Source: a virus | Direction: 5' to 3' (one strand) | IMG/VR virus record: IMGVR_UViG_3300006802_000371 | Coordinates: 1-29,509 of that record | Length of the DNA stretch: 29,509 bases | Shown here: in pieces, positions 1 through 8,063 of the stretch | How positions within the stretch are numbered: the stretch's first letter is position 1 | Layout of the letters: the number at the start of each line of letters is the position of its first letter | Position numbers and translations under genes: made by a program | Notes under the pieces: model-generated | Told to the model about the DNA's origin: nothing | What the model saw: only the letters and a program-made list of their open reading frames with translations | Databases searched by the model: none

Positions 1-47
1 CCTCCATGTGTTTGCCGCAAAGTTTTCGCCACGGGGGTACGTCACAC

Positions 48-521
48 ATGGGCAAACGCGGCCCGCCAAAAACGCCAACGCAAATCAAACTCGCTCGCGG
101 CACGGCTCGCGCCGCAAAATCCGATGAGCCGCAACCATCAACGGACGGCGTTGCAATGCCGTCGCATCTTGGCGAAGTCGCCGCAGCGCGATGGCAAGAA
201 GTCCTTCCAATCCTCCAAAGTGTTCGCGTTATGACGTGCGCGGACGTTGAGGCACTCGCTAGGTATTGCGATTCCTTTGAATGGTGGCTTGCGGTGCGTG
301 CCAAACTCAGGGCAGAGGGTGACACCTACCCCATTCTCAATGACGGTGGCGAGGTTAAGTACATTGCCCAAAGGCCGGAAGTCGCAATCGCGCACAAACT
401 CGCCCAGCAGCTCAGGCAGCTTGAGCAAGACTTCGGACTCAACCCGTCCGCGCGTGCCTCGCTCAAGACGGAGCCAGAAAAGCCAGCAGACGACGACACT
501 GCCGCCATCCTGTTCGGTTAA
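48..521 (+). CDS. terS: Terminase small subunit, P27-like
   Basis: Predicted small terminase subunit (157 aa), which recognises phage DNA and hands it to the large subunit for packaging. The basic N-terminus (MGKRGPPKTPTQIKLARGT) matches the KRGxPxxPTxxKxxxG opening of P27-type small terminases, followed by a helical middle and an acidic C-terminus (residues ~140-157). I chose the ATG at 48 over the in-frame ATG at 6 because the P27 signature begins there and a G-rich stretch lies about 10 nt upstream. The large terminase reading frame follows directly and probably overlaps the 3' end. Family assignment rests on this motif and on gene order. Confidence 0.85.
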   Translation: MGKRGPPKTPTQIKLARGTARAAKSDEPQPSTDGVAMPSHLGEVAAARWQEVLPILQSVRVMTCADVEALARYCDSFEWWLAVRAKLRAEGDTYPILNDGGEVKYIAQRPEVAIAHKLAQQLRQLEQDFGLNPSARASLKTEPEKPADDDTAAILFG

Positions 522-2037
522 CGCTCCTTGCGGCAAGTGCTCGTCCTGTCGCTCTGTCCTCTTCTTTGAGAGAATCCTGACGCACGCGAAAGGTGAACTG
601 GGCGGCAAGCCGTTCACGCTTGAGCGGTGGCAAAAGGAATACGTCCGCACGCTCTTTGAGACTGACGCCAACGGCATTCGGAAGATTCGCACGTCTCTCC
701 TGGCGTTGCCTCGCAAGAACGGCAAGTCATCGCTGGCGAGCGGCATCGCTCTCAAACTGCTGATGGAGAATGAGCCAGGGTGCGAGGTGTATTCCTGCGC
801 GGCGTCACGCGACCAGGCTCGCCTGGTCTTTGACATGGCTCGCGTCGCGGTTGAGCAGTCACCTGCTCTCTCCAAACATCTCAAGGTGTATCGGAACGCC
901 ATTGTTCGAGAGGAGACGCACGGCACCTACAAGGCGCTTTCAGCAGAGGCTGGCATCCAACACGGTTTGTCTGCTCACGGCGTGATCTTTGACGAGCTGC
1001 ACGTCAGCAACCGCGAAATGTGGGAGGTGATGCTCTCAAGCCAGGGTGCTCGCAGACAACCGCTCACGGTTGCCCTGACGACGGCAGCCTATGACCGCAA
1101 GTCAGTCTGCTGGGAACTTTGGAAGTACGCAGAGAACGTCCGTGACGGCGCAATCGTTGACCCAACTTTCCTTGCAGCGATACACGCGGCGCCAAAAGGA
1201 AGTGACTGGAAATCGGAGGAGACATGGGCATCTGCCAACCCCAATCTCGGCGTTTCCGTAAAGCTGGACTTCCTTCGCAGCGAGTGCGCCCGCGCCGTAG
1301 AAATGCCCGCATACGAGTCAGCCTTCCGGACGCTGTATCTCAATCAGTGGGTAGAAGTGGAATCCCGCTGGCTGCGGATGGATCAGTGGATGCAGGGCAG
1401 CAAATCATGCCCAGTTGACCTGCGAGGCCGCGAGTGCTTTGGCGGGTTGGACTTGGCAACAACCTTTGACACTACGGCCTTTGTCTTGCTGTTCCCTCTT
1501 GAGGACGGCACCTACTGGGTTGAGCCGCACTTCTGGATTCCGGAAGAGAACATGAGACAGCGCGTGCTCAGGGATAAGGTGCCCTATGACGCATGGGCCA
1601 AGCAGGGGCATTTGACTCTGACGCATGGCAACGTGACTGACTACGAAAAAGTCCGGTTGGATATCAACGCCCTGCGTGAAAAATACAACATCCGACAGGT
1701 TGCAGCGGACAGATGGAATAGCACTATGCTCACCACGGCACTGCAAGGGGATGGTCTTGACTTGGTAGGTTTCGGACAGGGCTATGGCTCAATGTCGGCA
1801 CCGAGTCACCAGCTTGAAGCGTTTGTGGTTGGCGGCAAGTTGCTACACAACTCGCCAGTGTTGGACTGGCAGGCGGCAAATGTTGCGATCCAGCAGGATC
1901 ACTCAGGAAACATCAAGCCAAGCAAGGCAAAGAGCACAGAACGCATTGACGGCGTTGTCTCGCTTGTGATGGCGATAGGCATTCACTCAACGGCAACAGC
2001 ACCGCCAGAACGATCCTGGGACATCATCGCATTATGA
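454..2037 (+). CDS. terL: Terminase large subunit (packaging ATPase/nuclease)
   Basis: Packaging motor ATPase and DNA-cutting nuclease. Walker A is LPRKNGKS (about nt 706-732). Walker B is GVIFDELH (979-1002), followed by a coupling-type TTAA segment. The C-terminal RNase H-like nuclease is marked by GGLDLATTFDTTAF (~1441), AADRW (~1701) and a late IDGVVSL aspartate (~1946). The reading frame is open well upstream of Walker A and has no ATG in a sensible place. GTG at 454 is the start I prefer (527 aa), overlapping terS by 68 bp; TTG 421 or a later non-ATG codon is possible. The segment before the ATPase has an unusual CGKCSSC cluster. The stop overlaps the portal start (ATGA). Confidence 0.92.
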   Translation: MPRSRRSQKSQQTTTLPPSCSVNAPCGKCSSCRSVLFFERILTHAKGELGGKPFTLERWQKEYVRTLFETDANGIRKIRTSLLALPRKNGKSSLASGIALKLLMENEPGCEVYSCAASRDQARLVFDMARVAVEQSPALSKHLKVYRNAIVREETHGTYKALSAEAGIQHGLSAHGVIFDELHVSNREMWEVMLSSQGARRQPLTVALTTAAYDRKSVCWELWKYAENVRDGAIVDPTFLAAIHAAPKGSDWKSEETWASANPNLGVSVKLDFLRSECARAVEMPAYESAFRTLYLNQWVEVESRWLRMDQWMQGSKSCPVDLRGRECFGGLDLATTFDTTAFVLLFPLEDGTYWVEPHFWIPEENMRQRVLRDKVPYDAWAKQGHLTLTHGNVTDYEKVRLDINALREKYNIRQVAADRWNSTMLTTALQGDGLDLVGFGQGYGSMSAPSHQLEAFVVGGKLLHNSPVLDWQAANVAIQQDHSGNIKPSKAKSTERIDGVVSLVMAIGIHSTATAPPERSWDIIAL

Positions 2038-3242
2038 GCACCGACTATCAGATCGTTGACCTTCGCAGCGTTGATTGGGCACAGAGTGGCAATCGCACGC
2101 CGTCAGGGGTCAGGGTTACGCCAGACACGGCGTTGCAATGCTCGGCCTACACTGCGTGTATCCGCGTCATCAGCGATGCCGTCTCTTCGCTTCCGCTGCA
2201 CGTTTACGAACGGATTGCCGATGGCGGCAAGGCGAAAGCGTCGCAGCATCCGATCTACAGGCTCCTGCATTCGCAGCCAAACCCTTGGCAGACTGCTCAG
2301 GAGTTTCGGGAGTGGATGACCGCAATGTATCTGCATTACGGTGCGTCATACGCAGAAATCAGGCCAGGTGCTCGCGGAGCTGTTTCTGAGCTTTGGCCCT
2401 TGCACTCCAGCCGCATGGAGGTTGAGAGACTTGTCGATGGCTCGTTGAGGTATCTCTACCGTGAGCCAGACGGCAGGCAGACTGCCTACTCGCAAGACCA
2501 GATTTTTGCACTGCGCTGGAACACTGAGGACGGCGTGACGCCTGTTCCGACGTACCGTCTGTTTAGGAATGCCATCGGGCTTGCTCAAGCACTAGAGGCC
2601 CACGGCGCAACGTACTTTGGCAACGGCGCGCGGCCTGGGATCGTGCTGGAATCGGAGCACCCTATCCCAGCGGAAGCAGCGCAAACACTTCAACACAACT
2701 GGGAAAGAATCCATCGCGGACCTGACCGCGCTTTTCGGACCTGCGTGCTGCCAAACGGCGTGAAGGCTCACGAGCTTAGCGGCAGCAACGAGGCAAGCCA
2801 GTTTCTAGAAACGAGAAGCTTTCAGATCATTGAGATTTGCCGCGCCTTCCGGTGTCCTCCTCATCTCATCCAAGACCTGAGCCGCAGCACCTACAGCAAT
2901 ATCGAGGTGCAGGGTACGGAGTTTGTGCAGCATTGCCTGCTGCCTCACCTACGTCGCTGGGAATCTGCAATCGCTCGCGACCTAATAACGGACGACGAGC
3001 TTTTCTTTGCAGAGCACAGCGTCAGCGGTTTGTTGCGAGGGGACCACGCCAGCCGGTCAGCGTACTACGTCGCCGCTCTCCAGAATGGCTGGATGAGCAT
3101 CAACGAAGTGCGTGAGCTTGAAAATCTGAACCCAATCGGCAAGGAAGGCGACAAGCACTTCGTGCCGCTCAATATGACGACGCTTGACCAAGCAACGTCA
3201 GGCCAACAGCCGCAGCAAGGAGGCTCACAAAATGGAGCTTGA
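2034..3242 (+). CDS. Portal protein, HK97 family
   Basis: Dodecameric portal at the packaging vertex (402 aa), the docking point for terminase and later for the head-tail connectors. Family-typical segments are present: the N-terminal YTACIRVISDAVSSLPLHVYE block (~35-56 aa), HPIYRLLHSQPN, the EFREWMTAMYLHYGASYAEI core, and RFCxPPHLIQDLSRSTYSNIE-like residues near 270-290. The last ~20 residues are Gln/Gly-rich and probably disordered. The start overlaps the terL stop by 4 nt, indicating translational coupling. Length is usual for this family. Confidence 0.93.
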   Translation: MSTDYQIVDLRSVDWAQSGNRTPSGVRVTPDTALQCSAYTACIRVISDAVSSLPLHVYERIADGGKAKASQHPIYRLLHSQPNPWQTAQEFREWMTAMYLHYGASYAEIRPGARGAVSELWPLHSSRMEVERLVDGSLRYLYREPDGRQTAYSQDQIFALRWNTEDGVTPVPTYRLFRNAIGLAQALEAHGATYFGNGARPGIVLESEHPIPAEAAQTLQHNWERIHRGPDRAFRTCVLPNGVKAHELSGSNEASQFLETRSFQIIEICRAFRCPPHLIQDLSRSTYSNIEVQGTEFVQHCLLPHLRRWESAIARDLITDDELFFAEHSVSGLLRGDHASRSAYYVAALQNGWMSINEVRELENLNPIGKEGDKHFVPLNMTTLDQATSGQQPQQGGSQNGA

Positions 3243-3888
3243 GCGCAGAGACTACCGAGACTATGAAGTCGCTGACACTGACGAGCTTTTCGTGGAAAGC
3301 CGCGCCGATGGCGGTACGTTCATTGTCGGTTATGCGGCAGTGTGGAACCGCTTGAGTCTTGACCTTGGCGGGTTCCGAGAGCGAATCCTTCCGGGCGCTT
3401 TTGACGCTGTGCTGAAGCGTGGCTCGTTGGACGTGAAAGCGTTGTTCAACCACGACAGCAACATGGTACTCGGTCGCTCTCTCAGCGGCACGCTTGAACT
3501 TTCCAGCGACGACAAGGGGCTGCGGTACGTTGTTTCGCCGCCGGAGACTCGCGCAGACGTTGTTGACCTGATTCGTCGCCGCGACGTGACTGGCAGCTCT
3601 TTTGCGTTCACTTGCAAAGGCAAAAGCTGCGAATCCTTCTCCACCGAAGGCGGGCAGACGATCCGCGAGATTCGTGAAGTGAGCGGTCTGTATGACGTTG
3701 GGCCAGTCCTGACGCCTGCATATCCTGACAGCTCAGTGGGAGTTGCCGCACGGTCTTACGATGTGGCAAAGCGGTCATATGAAGAGTGGCTTTCCACGCA
3801 AGCGCCTGAGCAGCTTGCGCAGATCGCAAGGCGTTCGCTGGTAAGCGATGCAGCGTTGGCTGCGGCACTGAGGCTGCGGAATGTCTGA
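3232..3888 (+). CDS. Prohead maturation protease, HK97 (U35) family
   Basis: Serine protease that trims scaffold or delta domains inside the prohead (218 aa). The family pattern is visible: FIVGYAAVWN near the N-terminus, FRERILPGAFD, the catalytic His in ALFNHD (His74) and the catalytic Ser in GSSFAF (Ser123), then DVGPVLTPAYPDS. A perfect AAGGAGG ribosome site at 3217-3223 sits 8 nt before ATG 3232, so I prefer this start over the in-frame ATG 48 nt upstream. It overlaps the portal by 11 bp and is followed by a tiny zinc-ribbon gene and the capsid gene, the usual order for an HK97 module. Confidence 0.92.
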   Translation: MELERRDYRDYEVADTDELFVESRADGGTFIVGYAAVWNRLSLDLGGFRERILPGAFDAVLKRGSLDVKALFNHDSNMVLGRSLSGTLELSSDDKGLRYVVSPPETRADVVDLIRRRDVTGSSFAFTCKGKSCESFSTEGGQTIREIREVSGLYDVGPVLTPAYPDSSVGVAARSYDVAKRSYEEWLSTQAPEQLAQIARRSLVSDAALAAALRLRNV

Positions 3889-4036
3889 GCGACGGTGCAA
3901 GTGTGGTGGGCAGTTGCGTGTTGAGTGTTCTCGGCGCGTTGGAGATACGCAGTTGCGCTATCTTCGCTGCCGCTCATGCGGGCATCAGTGCCGCAAGCTA
4001 GTGCCTGCGGAAGTGGTCTTCCGTCGCTCTAAATAA
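3881..4036 (+). CDS. Small zinc-ribbon protein (51 aa)
   Basis: A 51-residue protein read from ATG 3881, overlapping the protease stop by 8 bp. It has two Cys pairs, CKC near the N-terminus and RCRSCGHQC near residue 30, separated by a basic stretch (CSRRVGDTQLRYLRC). The layout resembles the N-terminal zinc ribbon of NrdR and related phage proteins, where such ribbons bind DNA or RNA. Function is unknown; a regulator of the adjoining capsid gene, or a small structural or assembly factor, are both possible. Tight coupling to the protease and the intact Cys pattern support a real gene. Confidence 0.6.
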   Translation: MSERRCKCGGQLRVECSRRVGDTQLRYLRCRSCGHQCRKLVPAEVVFRRSK

Positions 4037-4070
4037 ATCGTCCTACGCTAGTACGTTTTTTCTCCACCAA

Positions 4071-4134
4071 ACGCTGCAAGGGTTCTTGCCCTGGCCTGTA
4101 GCGTTAGGGAATCGCACTCGCGGCACGTCGCCGC
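4071..4134 (+). promoter_or_regulatory. Structured leader of the capsid gene
   Basis: The 115-bp gap before the capsid start holds two possible RNA hairpins. The first pairs ACGCT (4071-4075) with AGCGT (4100-4104) around an inner AGGG/CCCT stem. The second is GCGGC-ACGTC-GCCGC (4120-4134), ending 4 nt before the GGAG ribosome site. A T run lies at 4055-4060. There is no clear -35/-10 pair. The structures may stabilise the capsid mRNA or gate translation, but they are short. Confidence 0.3.
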
Positions 4135-4151
4135 AGCCTGGAGAAAAAAGC

Positions 4152-5471
4152 ATGGACAATCTGAAGAAACTGCAAGACGAAGCCGCTGACCTCGCCAACC
4201 GCATCGACTCGGTGCGTGCCGTTGAGGCCGAAACCGATGCTGACATTGCCGCTCGCGATATGGAGCTCAAGGGTCTTGTCGAAAAGGCCGAGAGTGTTGC
4301 CGGTCGCCTCGCTTGGGAAAAGAAAGTGAGCGAAGCCGGTGCCAACCTTCGCAGCGTCGTGGATCGCTGCACGCCTGCCCCTGTAGAAGAGGAGCGTTCC
4401 GAAGTGCGTATTGAGCCAGTCCGTTTCAGCGGTCGCCTGCGTGCGTTTGAGAATGCAGAGTCGGCGTACCGCGTTGGCAAGTGGATCGCAGGCACGTTTC
4501 TTGGCGACGCTGACGCCAAGCGGTGGTGCCTTGACCACGGCGTGGAGTCTCGTGCGATGGCTGAAGGCACCACGTCTGCCGGCGGCTTCGCTGTGCCTGA
4601 CGAACTTTCCAGCCAGCTCCTGCGGCTTGTGGAAACCTACGGTGTCGCTCCTGCGGCGCTCCAGAACGCTCCGATGTCGTCCGACGTTCTTCTCTTCCCA
4701 AAGCGTCTGACCGGCGTGACGGGCTACTGGGTAAGCGAAAACGCCGAGATCACGACCAGCGATCCGACTGGCGGTCAGGTGCAGATGGTTGCCAAGAAGC
4801 TTGGCTGCGGAACCCGCGTCAGCAACGAGCTGCTTGCCGACAGCATCATCTCCGTTGCGGATTTTCTCGTTCAGGAGATGTCGCTGGAGCTGGCGCGTTC
4901 AATCGACGACGCAGCCTTCAACGGAGACGGGACCAGCTCCTACGGTTCCATCGACGGTGTTGTGCCTGCGATTGACGACGGAACGCATACCGCATCGGTG
5001 GTCGCAGCCGCGAGCGGTAACGATTCGTTTGAAAACCTTGACCTTGCGGACTTTTCCAAGGCACTCGGCAAGCTGCCGCGATATGCCATCGGGAATGCCG
5101 CTTGGTATATCTCGCCTGCTGGCTACCACGCGAGCATTGAGCGTCTTCAGCTTGCCGCTGGCGGAAACATGGCTGGCGACATTGCCAGCGGTGGCCTGCC
5201 TCGTTTCCTTGGTCTGCCAGTTGTGCAGACCCTGGTGATGGACAACACGCTTGGCAGCGATGCTGGCGTGGTCAAGGTGCTCGTTGGTGACGCAGCCCTG
5301 GCTGGCATCTACGGCGTGCGTAACCAAGTGAATCTGCGAAGCAGCGTTGACGAGTACGCTCGATATGACCAGACCGCTTGGTACGCCACCATGCGAGTTG
5401 ACATCAACTGGCACGCACTCGGCAGCAACTCTGTTGCTGGCCCAATGGTCGCCATCAAGACGACCGCATGA
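4152..5471 (+). CDS. Major capsid protein, HK97 fold
   Basis: Main shell protein (439 aa). Residues 1-~60 form a charged helical, coiled-coil-like segment (MDNLKKLQDEAADLANRIDS) typical of the scaffolding delta domain that the upstream protease removes. The shell domain starts around TTSAGGFAVPDELSSQLL (~138), followed by family-typical WVSENAEIT, RVSNELLADS, AFNGDG and LPRFLGLPVV segments and a final P-loop-like stretch. ATG 4152 follows a GGAG at 4139-4143 and makes the delta domain complete; the in-frame ATG 66 nt upstream lacks a site. A strong terminator follows 30 nt after the stop, fitting a need to insulate the most abundant transcript. Confidence 0.94.
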   Translation: MDNLKKLQDEAADLANRIDSVRAVEAETDADIAARDMELKGLVEKAESVAGRLAWEKKVSEAGANLRSVVDRCTPAPVEEERSEVRIEPVRFSGRLRAFENAESAYRVGKWIAGTFLGDADAKRWCLDHGVESRAMAEGTTSAGGFAVPDELSSQLLRLVETYGVAPAALQNAPMSSDVLLFPKRLTGVTGYWVSENAEITTSDPTGGQVQMVAKKLGCGTRVSNELLADSIISVADFLVQEMSLELARSIDDAAFNGDGTSSYGSIDGVVPAIDDGTHTASVVAAASGNDSFENLDLADFSKALGKLPRYAIGNAAWYISPAGYHASIERLQLAAGGNMAGDIASGGLPRFLGLPVVQTLVMDNTLGSDAGVVKVLVGDAALAGIYGVRNQVNLRSSVDEYARYDQTAWYATMRVDINWHALGSNSVAGPMVAIKTTA

Positions 5472-5503
5472 CCTTGACTGCTAGGTCAGGATGACAACCA
5501 AGG

Positions 5504-5546
5504 ACGGCGGGGCACGGATGCCCAATCCGGCCCCGCCGTTTTCTTT
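5504..5546 (+). terminator. Strong intrinsic terminator after the capsid gene
   Basis: ACGGCGGGGC (5504-5513) pairs perfectly with GCCCCGCCGT (5530-5539). Inside, CGGAT (5515-5519) pairs with ATCCG (5525-5529) around a 5-nt loop, giving a 15-bp stem with a single bulged A. It is followed by TTTTCTTT (5539-5546). It lies between the capsid stop and the ribosome site of the next gene, so it should end or partly attenuate head transcription. Confidence 0.9.
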
Positions 5547-5557
5547 GGAGGTTGCTC

Positions 5558-6295
5558 ATGCTGGTGAAAGTCGGTGACACGACTGCGGATGTGAGGGTTG
5601 AGGCAGTCATGTCGATGCCTCGTCTTGGATTTAATGACAACTGGTTTGGATGGTGCCAGGCATTGATGCCGCTTGGCATTCGTCCAACAAAGGTCACAGG
5701 TGCCTTTTGGGGTGCCTGCCTGCAAAGGGTTTTTGAGAGCTTTGTAGACGAGTGCGAGTACCTGCTGACTATTGACTATGACACGTTTTTCACAAAGGCA
5801 GATGTTGAGCACTTGCTGACGCTGGCAATGACGTTCCAGTGCGATGCAGTGACTGGCTTGCAGACAAAGCGGGAAGATGGCAGGCCGATGCTGACGCTAA
5901 AAGGAACGCTTGAAAGCCCGCCAGAAAGTGGCGTGATTGAGGTGCCAAAAGACTGGTTTTCTGCGCCCGTCCAAGAGGTAGACACAGCTCACTTTGGCTG
6001 CACTGTCATCAGCACGGCAGCGCTTAAACGAACGCCAAAACCTTGGTTTCAAGGAGTCCCAAACGAGCAAGGGGAATGGGGTGACGGAAGAACTGACGAC
6101 GACATCTTTTTTTGGAAACAGTTCAAGAAGGCAGGGAACCGCTTGTACGTCACGCCTCGCGTGATTCTTGGGCATGGTGAATACATGGTGACTTGGCCCG
6201 GCGAAAACCTTGGAAAGCCTGTCCATCAACACGCAACGCATTTCGTCACGACAAACAAGGCGCCGGAAGGTGTCTGGAAGGTAGGAGGGCCATGA
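5558..6295 (+). CDS. Glycosyltransferase-like protein (GT-A fold)
   Basis: Predicted glycosyltransferase (245 aa) that would move a sugar from a nucleotide-sugar to an unknown acceptor. The clues are a metal-binding DxD-type motif in LLTIDYDTFF (residues ~70), an acceptor-side GRTDDDIFFWKQ segment (~185), and a late His (ILGHGEY). ATG 5558 has GGAGG (5547-5551) 6 nt upstream, within the end of the terminator T tract. It sits between the capsid and connector genes, where it is not needed for assembly. Glycosylation of the capsid, or of the host surface to block superinfection, is inference. The exact GT family is not resolved. Confidence 0.7.
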   Translation: MLVKVGDTTADVRVEAVMSMPRLGFNDNWFGWCQALMPLGIRPTKVTGAFWGACLQRVFESFVDECEYLLTIDYDTFFTKADVEHLLTLAMTFQCDAVTGLQTKREDGRPMLTLKGTLESPPESGVIEVPKDWFSAPVQEVDTAHFGCTVISTAALKRTPKPWFQGVPNEQGEWGDGRTDDDIFFWKQFKKAGNRLYVTPRVILGHGEYMVTWPGENLGKPVHQHATHFVTTNKAPEGVWKVGGP

Positions 6296-6525
6296 GAGTC
6301 AGATTCATCAAGAGTTTTCGCGCGTACAGCAAAGGTGCTGTGATAGAGCTTGGCGACGGCGAGGCAAACGTCTTGATATCTCGCCAGATCGCGGCACCAG
6401 AAGCACAGACGCGATTGATTGAGACAGCAGACGTTGTGCGTGAGGTTCGTACAGCGGAGATCAAGCCGCAGCGCAGGAGGCGAAGCAAAAAAGATGCAAT
6501 ACCGCAGCCTTTCGGTAGTGACTGA
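6292..6525 (+). CDS. Small conserved-type head protein (77 aa), unknown function
   Basis: Short basic protein starting MRVRFIKSFRAYSKGAVIEL. The first 45 residues read as a compact beta-rich fold (growth from a 'KGAVIELGDGEANVLISRQIA' pattern like that of small phage head proteins), followed by a basic RRRRSKK tail. The start overlaps the glycosyltransferase stop (ATGA) and has GGAGG just upstream; the 3' end overlaps the connector gene by 32 bp. Small proteins of this kind often lie between the capsid and the first connector. I do not recognise a specific family. Confidence 0.7.
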   Translation: MRVRFIKSFRAYSKGAVIELGDGEANVLISRQIAAPEAQTRLIETADVVREVRTAEIKPQRRRRSKKDAIPQPFGSD

Positions 6526-7093
6526 GCCAGCGTCTGAGCCTGTCAGCGTTGCGGAGGCAAAGGCTCACCTGCGCGTGGATACGGCAGACGATGACTCCTA
6601 CATCGGAACTCTGATTGTCGCCGCTCGTGAGTGGGTGCAGTCATACCTAGACCGTGCCCTTGTCACGCAGCAGCTAACCGTGAAGTTGGACACCTTCCCT
6701 GACGAGATTGAGCTGCCTCGCCCGCCTGTCGCCAGCGGCGGCACTCTTACGGCAACAACCGTCAGCTATACGCTTTCCAGCGGCAGCACTGCTGCCATGA
6801 GTGTCAGCGAGTACCGCGTGGACCGCGACGCTACTCCTGGCGTTGTCCGCACTGTCTACGCTGGCACCTGGCCTACGCACCTCGCAGACAGCAACGCTGT
6901 CAGCGTGACATGGTGGGCTGGCTACGGTGAGGCGAGCGACGTACCTGCTGTGATCCGGCACGCGATCTTGATGCTTGTCGCTCATTGGTATGAGAGCAGG
7001 CAGGCGGCAGTCTCAACCGGCGCTGTTCCGCAGGATGTCCCGTTTGGCGTCAAGTCTCTGCTTGACTCAAAGAAATGGGGGTCATACGCATGA
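6494..7093 (+). CDS. Head-tail connector (adaptor), gp6-like
   Basis: Probable adaptor protein (199 aa) that forms a ring under the portal. The opening SVVTEPASEPVSVAEAKAHLRVDTADDDSYIGTLI matches the classical start of phiE125 gp8 / HK97 gp6-like connectors (SVxEAKxHLRVD followed by D-D-x-I). The family-like end is ADVPAVIRHAILMLVAHWYESR. AGGAGG (6476-6481) precedes ATG 6494 by 12 nt. It lies directly before a head-closure gene, which supports the assignment. Confidence 0.87.
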   Translation: MQYRSLSVVTEPASEPVSVAEAKAHLRVDTADDDSYIGTLIVAAREWVQSYLDRALVTQQLTVKLDTFPDEIELPRPPVASGGTLTATTVSYTLSSGSTAAMSVSEYRVDRDATPGVVRTVYAGTWPTHLADSNAVSVTWWAGYGEASDVPAVIRHAILMLVAHWYESRQAAVSTGAVPQDVPFGVKSLLDSKKWGSYA

Positions 7094-7410
7094 TCCGGCC
7101 AGGAGAGTTGCGGGAGCGTGTCGTCGTTGAAGAGCCGACGAGAAGCACGACGGCGCTTGGTGAGTCGCAGTTGACCTGGGGGACATTCGCGTCTCGTTGG
7201 GCCAGCGTTGAGGGCGTGAGCTCTCGCGAGTCTCTGCAATACGGGCAGCAGCAAGTTGACGTGACCCACAAGGTACGGATGAGGTATTTGCCTGGGTTGT
7301 CGCACGACATGCGGCTTGTCTGGCGTGGGCGCATCCTTGATGTCGTCAGCGTGCTGGAGTACGGCAACAGAAGTGAACACGTCCTTGTATGCCAGGAGCA
7401 AGCCGCGTGA
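7090..7410 (+). CDS. Head closure / head-tail joining protein
   Basis: Small beta-rich protein (106 aa) of the SPP1 gp16 / head-tail joining type, which seals the head after packaging. The signature is MIRPGELRERVVVEEPT...LGESQLTWGTFASRWASVEG...RMRYLPGLSHDMRLVWRGRILDVVSV, the normal order for the family. ATG 7090 overlaps the stop of the upstream connector by 4 nt. The next gene starts on a GTG overlapping its own stop. Confidence 0.87.
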   Translation: MIRPGELRERVVVEEPTRSTTALGESQLTWGTFASRWASVEGVSSRESLQYGQQQVDVTHKVRMRYLPGLSHDMRLVWRGRILDVVSVLEYGNRSEHVLVCQEQAA

Positions 7411-8063
7411 GCATTGCCATTGATATTGAGCTTCCGACGCTGAAGGAACTGAAAGTTGCGTTCCGGATGTTGCCGTCAAACATTGCTGCAAAACACATGA
7501 CGGCGGCACTTGGTCGCGCCATAGACCCGGCATACAAGAGGCTTAAGAAGAACACGCCAAAAGGGCCAACTGGCAACCTGCGGAAAGCTGTCGCGAAAAA
7601 GACGCGAAAGTACGTCCGCAGCGGCGCTGGCGTTGCCTTGATTGGCTTCCGTAAGCCTCCACGCGGTGACGCGATGGGGCCAAGGCGTGCAAATGAGCTG
7701 GGGTATCACGCCCACTTGCTTGAGAAACCTGTCGGCTGGCGAACAACCGAAGGGCGTATCGCATCGTCCTACAAGACTCGCGGGCCATTTGAAATCAAGA
7801 AGTACGCAAGCAGGTCGCGAGCAAGCAGCGTGCGGACATCTCCGCGACCTCCGCAGGCGTTTTTCAAGTCTGCCAGCAAGGGTCTGCCTGTAAGCGTTGG
7901 AAAGATGCCGCTTGGTGGAAAAAAGGGGAAACCTCCGCTGAAGACGACATTTTCCGAAACTAAAAGCGAGCTTGAGGCAGAGATTCGTCTGCAAATGTCG
8001 GCAAGCGTTGAAAAAGCGATCATGGAAATCGCAGGAAAGTTTCGGCTTACAGGGGCACGCTGA
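7407..8063 (+). CDS. Tail completion protein, HK97 gp10-like
   Basis: Probable neck or tail-terminator-side protein (218 aa) of the HK97 gp10 type. It is very basic, opens with a helix (LPTLKELKVAFRMLPSNIAAKHM), then has KKNTPKGPTGNLRKAV, the K-N-x-P-x-x-T-G-x-L-x-x-S/A motif of this family. The C-terminal half contains a Lys/Gly-rich insertion (PLGGKKGKPPLK), longer than usual. I chose GTG 7407, which overlaps the previous stop (GTGA) and has AGGAG at 7392-7396; the ATG at 7389 has no site. Confidence 0.75.
   Translation: MSIAIDIELPTLKELKVAFRMLPSNIAAKHMTAALGRAIDPAYKRLKKNTPKGPTGNLRKAVAKKTRKYVRSGAGVALIGFRKPPRGDAMGPRRANELGYHAHLLEKPVGWRTTEGRIASSYKTRGPFEIKKYASRSRASSVRTSPRPPQAFFKSASKGLPVSVGKMPLGGKKGKPPLKTTFSETKSELEAEIRLQMSASVEKAIMEIAGKFRLTGAR

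Noticed and set aside
138-926. Minus-strand frame opposite the terminase genes
   Set aside because: It lies opposite clear TerS/TerL motifs and shows no family pattern; it is a codon-bias shadow.
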